Part shown: one piece after another, positions 61,077-64,000 of the stretch
How positions within the stretch are numbered: the first letter of the stretch is position 1
How the letters are laid out: every line of letters begins with the position of its first letter
Assembly (NCBI GenBank): GCA_017619835.1
Contig: JAFZRN010000019.1
Span: forward strand, 21,379 to 85,378
Reading direction: 5' to 3'
DNA from: Eubacterium sp.
GTDB lineage: Bacteria > Bacillota > Clostridia > Lachnospirales > Lachnospiraceae
DNA length: 64,000 nucleotides
Notes under the pieces: generated by a model
The model's database searches: none
The model's input: only the letters and a program-made list of their open reading frames with translations
What the model was told of the DNA's origin: nothing
Made by a program: the position numbers and the translations under genes

Positions 61077-63236
61077 CTATTTGACTGTTACTTTGATCTT
61101 AGATGCCACTCCGTTCTGAGCATATGCATATACGTAGCAGGTTCCTTTACCGACTGCGGTAATTTTACCTTTACTATTTACCTTAGCTACTGTCAGGTTA
61201 TCTGACTCCCATGCCACCTTACGATGTATGCTTACCTTCTTCTTACTCTTAAGTTTTGCCTTAACCGTCTTTGATTTTCCTATTTTAAGCGTAAGCTTGG
61301 TCTTGCTGAGCTTAACCTTAGTATTATTGCCCTTCTTTCCGCCATCTGTTGCTACATGGATAGTCTTGGATGTAGCAATCGCTTCATCACCCCTAACAGC
61401 TACGATCGTATACTTGTAATAGGTTCCCTTCTTCAGCTTCTTAGCTGTATATGACGTTCCTGTAACTGTTGTTATGTACTTATACTTATTTTTCTTTCCA
61501 CATTTGTTACCAAAGATCATGTACTTCTCAGCTCCGGGAACTTTAGCCCAGCTAAGCTTGATAGACTTCTTGGACTTAGGAGTCCCTTTTGATTTAAGAA
61601 GTGTAAATGTTGAACCTATACTATCTTTTTCGTCCTTTTTATTCAAGATAGTTTTCTCTACATCGCTTATCTTGGCAGGATTCTCAGGTGATATATCAGA
61701 CTGATCACGTACTGAAGGTCCCGATGGTGTAGGTGAAGCAGATGGTACGGCACTCACATCAGGTGTAGGGCTTGCCTCAGGCGTCTGTGTGGCTGTTGGT
61801 ACAGCAGTAGGCTGAATATTCGGATTTTCTTTGATAGTGAAATCAAGAGTTACTTCTCCAACGCATTTTCCTATTCCTACAATTGAGACTAGCGCAACAC
61901 CAACCTCTATATTATTCTTATATTCAACCTTATAATCTGTCCCTTCTACAAGTGAAGCAGTATTTTTTACCAACGGTTTGATTTCTTTTCCGGTCTTCAA
62001 AGTTTCGGAGTATTCAATGCTAAAATCATCTTTGGATAATAATACAAAATCATAAAAGTCTACCGTTTTAACACTGGGATCAATATTTTCATTTCCCACA
62101 TGCGCTTTCGCAATAGGAATATTCAGCTTATCATTTCCATCCACCGCTATTATTACATTTGAAATGTTGATATCTTTAAAATCTGACTCTATAACTGACT
62201 GCATAGCTGCAGGATTATTTCCTTCAGTATCCTCAACAAATCTTACCTTAATAACACCGCCGGATATATCTACATTTCCATTGGCAGCTATAACCGCATA
62301 CGGATACATGTGATTCCGCTCTTCAGTATCATAATTAAATCGATTTCGTTCACGAAGCGTAACATCAATAGTACCTGATTTCATAGTAAAACTGCAGGTA
62401 TTTTCTAGATCTTCCGGAAAATCAGCAGCTATCATTTTGGGGTCATAACCATAAGCAATCGGATTAACTGATATTGCTTCGTCATCGGTCTCAATAATAA
62501 AAGTAGGACCATCTATAACACAGTTACCATTTTTACAATCAATAACATATGATGGAAATGAATCATATGGAAAGTTTAGAATCCCGTCTCCGGTGAATGT
62601 AACATTTACATTTTCTGCCCTGAAAAGGATGGCATCATAAGTATCCGTTATTACATTATTACCTTTTATATTCACCTCCACATCAAATATAGGCGCATTA
62701 TATATAGCAGAAATACAAATTCTTCGCGCAGTATAATCCTGTAAATATAATACTCGGTTTTCCTTATCCCATGTATAAGTGCCGGTTTTATCAGCAGAAT
62801 ATAAAGGGTCTGCGACATACATAATTACTTCTTCTATTTTTTTTACAGAACACTCCAAATCATATGACTCGGAAGTAGTATCGGTAATCTGTATGCAAAT
62901 AGAAAGCTTATCTCCCTTATTCAGGTATATCTCGGTATTGATAGTTCCACCACCTCTTGGGGAAGCATACTTATTTCCATTTAAATAAAAGTAACTAGAA
63001 AAACCATTAAAACTTCCATAAGCATCTTTATTTTTAAACTCAACACTGTATCCTGATGTTTCAGACGAAACAAATTCATAATAAACATACTTATCTTTAG
63101 CCTGACTATATTCCTGCCCGTCTTCTATTTTGATTGCATCAGTTAGTGAGTCTCCTGCTGCAGCATGTGTATCAAATGAAAGCAAAAACACTACAACTAT
63201 TATGCTTAAAAGAGTTAATAATCTTATTCTACTCAT
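61077..63236 (-). CDS. Secreted surface protein with Fn3 and Big2 domains
   Basis: 719 residues with a signal peptide (RLLTLLSIIVVVFLLSF, ending near THAAAG). The body has a carbohydrate-binding-like beta domain and a parallel-strand region with CISAIYNAPIFDVEVNIKG. A Thr/Pro/Ser-rich linker (~480-510) leads to an Fn3-like domain (SIKLSWAKVPGAEKYMIFG) and a C-terminal Big2-like domain (VAWESDNLTVAKVNSKG, AVGKGTCYVYAYAQNG). The last ~170 residues are nearly identical to the end of the next gene. No sortase motif. Family typical of Lachnospiraceae surface proteins; function probably adhesion or glycan binding. Confidence 0.85.
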   Translation of the reverse strand: MSRIRLLTLLSIIVVVFLLSFDTHAAAGDSLTDAIKIEDGQEYSQAKDKYVYYEFVSSETSGYSVEFKNKDAYGSFNGFSSYFYLNGNKYASPRGGGTINTEIYLNKGDKLSICIQITDTTSESYDLECSVKKIEEVIMYVADPLYSADKTGTYTWDKENRVLYLQDYTARRICISAIYNAPIFDVEVNIKGNNVITDTYDAILFRAENVNVTFTGDGILNFPYDSFPSYVIDCKNGNCVIDGPTFIIETDDEAISVNPIAYGYDPKMIAADFPEDLENTCSFTMKSGTIDVTLRERNRFNYDTEERNHMYPYAVIAANGNVDISGGVIKVRFVEDTEGNNPAAMQSVIESDFKDINISNVIIAVDGNDKLNIPIAKAHVGNENIDPSVKTVDFYDFVLLSKDDFSIEYSETLKTGKEIKPLVKNTASLVEGTDYKVEYKNNIEVGVALVSIVGIGKCVGEVTLDFTIKENPNIQPTAVPTATQTPEASPTPDVSAVPSASPTPSGPSVRDQSDISPENPAKISDVEKTILNKKDEKDSIGSTFTLLKSKGTPKSKKSIKLSWAKVPGAEKYMIFGNKCGKKNKYKYITTVTGTSYTAKKLKKGTYYKYTIVAVRGDEAIATSKTIHVATDGGKKGNNTKVKLSKTKLTLKIGKSKTVKAKLKSKKKVSIHRKVAWESDNLTVAKVNSKGKITAVGKGTCYVYAYAQNGVASKIKVTVK

Positions 63237-63337
63237 TTTACCTCCTGTACTTTATTTCGAATACTAACCTATAAACTATGTTTTCATATTATTATAATCA
63301 GATCTTTTTAGCAACTTAGTTTTAGGTTTTTTACGAC

Positions 63338-63382
63338 AAAAAAGGTGACAGTTTGAACCTGATTCAAACTGTCACCTTTTTT
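63338..63382 (-). terminator. Strong terminator after partial surface-protein gene
   Basis: A ~20-bp near-perfect inverted repeat with central GGTGACAGTTTGAA, flanked by A- and T-runs, lies 4 bp after the stop at 63387. It can act in both directions. Confidence 0.9.
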
Positions 63383-63386
63383 GAGA

Positions 63387-64000
63387 TTACTTAACTGTTA
63401 CTTTGATTTTTGCTGATACACCGTTCTGTGCATATGCATATACGTAGCAGGTACCTTTTCCTACGGCTGTTATTTTGCCATTCTTTACTGTAGCAATGCT
63501 TACGTTGTCAGATTCCCATGCTACCTTACGATGTGAAGCAACCTTCTTATTGTATTTAAGAGTTGCTTTAATCTTCTTTGACTTACCTGCGTTAAGGGAC
63601 AGCTTGGTCTTGCTGAGCTTAACCTTTGTGTTGTTACCCTTCTTTCCACCATCTGTTGTTACATGTATCGCTTTAGATGTCGCAATTGCTTCATCACCCT
63701 TTACAGCAACTATTGTGTACTTGTAATAAGTTCCCTTCTTAAGCTTCTTTGCTGTATAGGAAGTTCCCTTTACAGTAGCTATCTTCTGATACTTATTCTT
63801 CTTGCCACACTTGTTTCCATAGATTATATACTCTTCTGCACCAGGTACTTTTGCCCAGAACAGTTTGATAGATTTCTTTGACTTCGGAGTACCTTTTGCT
63901 TTAAGCAATGTAAATGTTGAGCCCGCCGTATCCTTCTCGTCCTTGATACTTAAGATAGTTTTCTCTATTTCATCAACCTTTACTGGGTTTGATGGAGAAA
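63387..64000 (-). CDS. C-terminal part of an Fn3/Big2 surface protein (5' end outside window)
   Basis: The minus-strand frame is open to base 64000, so the start lies outside. Translating 63909-63998 gives SPSNPVKVDEIEKTILSI and KDEKDTAGSTFT, matching the region before the Fn3 domain of the 719-residue protein (SPENPAKISDVEKTIL). The following ~170 residues hold the same Fn3 (SIKLFWAKVPGAEEYIIYG) and Big2 (VAWESDNVSIATVKNG, GTCYVYAYAQNG) domains. The two genes are tandem paralogues with strongly conserved C-termini, consistent with duplication or gene conversion. Confidence 0.85.
   Translation of the reverse strand, partial: SPSNPVKVDEIEKTILSIKDEKDTAGSTFTLLKAKGTPKSKKSIKLFWAKVPGAEEYIIYGNKCGKKNKYQKIATVKGTSYTAKKLKKGTYYKYTIVAVKGDEAIATSKAIHVTTDGGKKGNNTKVKLSKTKLSLNAGKSKKIKATLKYNKKVASHRKVAWESDNVSIATVKNGKITAVGKGTCYVYAYAQNGVSAKIKVTVK

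Noticed and set aside
1-64000. CRISPR array or tRNA genes
   Set aside because: No regularly spaced short repeats with unique spacers and no cloverleaf-like sequences were found by reading both strands; short RNA genes could still have been missed.

Overview
The window looks like the chromosome of a low-to-mid GC Gram-positive anaerobe of the Lachnospiraceae (Butyrivibrio-like; inferred). Signs are AGGAGG-type ribosome binding sites, Thr-Pro-rich linkers joined to Fn3/Big2 surface domains, BspA-like leucine-rich repeats, a SleB-type hydrolase and SpoIIE-type phosphatases. Almost every gene is on the minus strand, so genes are read from high to low coordinates. I see no tRNA, rRNA, CRISPR array, transposase, integrase or relaxase.

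Layout. At 58.4-64 kb lie ordinary surface and envelope genes: a partial and a complete Fn3/Big2 protein, a polysaccharide deacetylase with LRRs, and one plus-strand membrane protein. At 54.4-58.2 kb is a STAS protein, a divergent GHKL-like protein, a 7TM SpoIIE phosphatase and a coiled-coil SleB hydrolase. At 50.9-54.4 kb is a two-component system (SARP-like response regulator, LytS-type histidine kinase) with two membrane proteins. At 39.5-50.8 kb is a type IV secretion core: VirB2-like pilin, VirD4, a surface protein, VirB6/TrbL and VirB4, then a STAS protein. At 30-39.4 kb is a 1994-residue envelope protein followed by an RsbW-like kinase and a HAMP-SpoIIE phosphatase. From 30 kb to the start lie nine large proteins without signal peptides, interleaved with an HD-GYP protein, an acetyltransferase, three secreted or membrane-anchored proteins and another SpoIIE phosphatase, cut by the window edge.

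The nine leaderless proteins look like type IV effectors. One has a calpain-like triad, one a papain/C39-like triad, one a PI3/PI4-kinase-like DRHxxN loop. Two are mosaics of one duplicated module, two others share a C-terminal domain, four begin MKEV, and all end in short basic or polar tails.

Five promoters in the island share one unusual architecture: GTTGC, then a second copy or a GTT-starting variant 11 bp on, then a -10 hexamer exactly 27 bp from the first GTTGC, with no recognisable -35. They precede the pilin, the 1994-residue protein, a membrane-protein operon that also carries the cysteine protease, the kinase/calpain operon and the 844-residue protein operon. This geometry is what SARP-type activators bind, and a SARP-like response regulator is encoded beside the pilin. 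My overall reading (inference): this is a relaxase-less, dedicated protein-secretion T4SS of a Gram-positive, with a self-contained regulon and eukaryote-like effectors, probably gated by a SpoIIE/RsbW/STAS partner switch.
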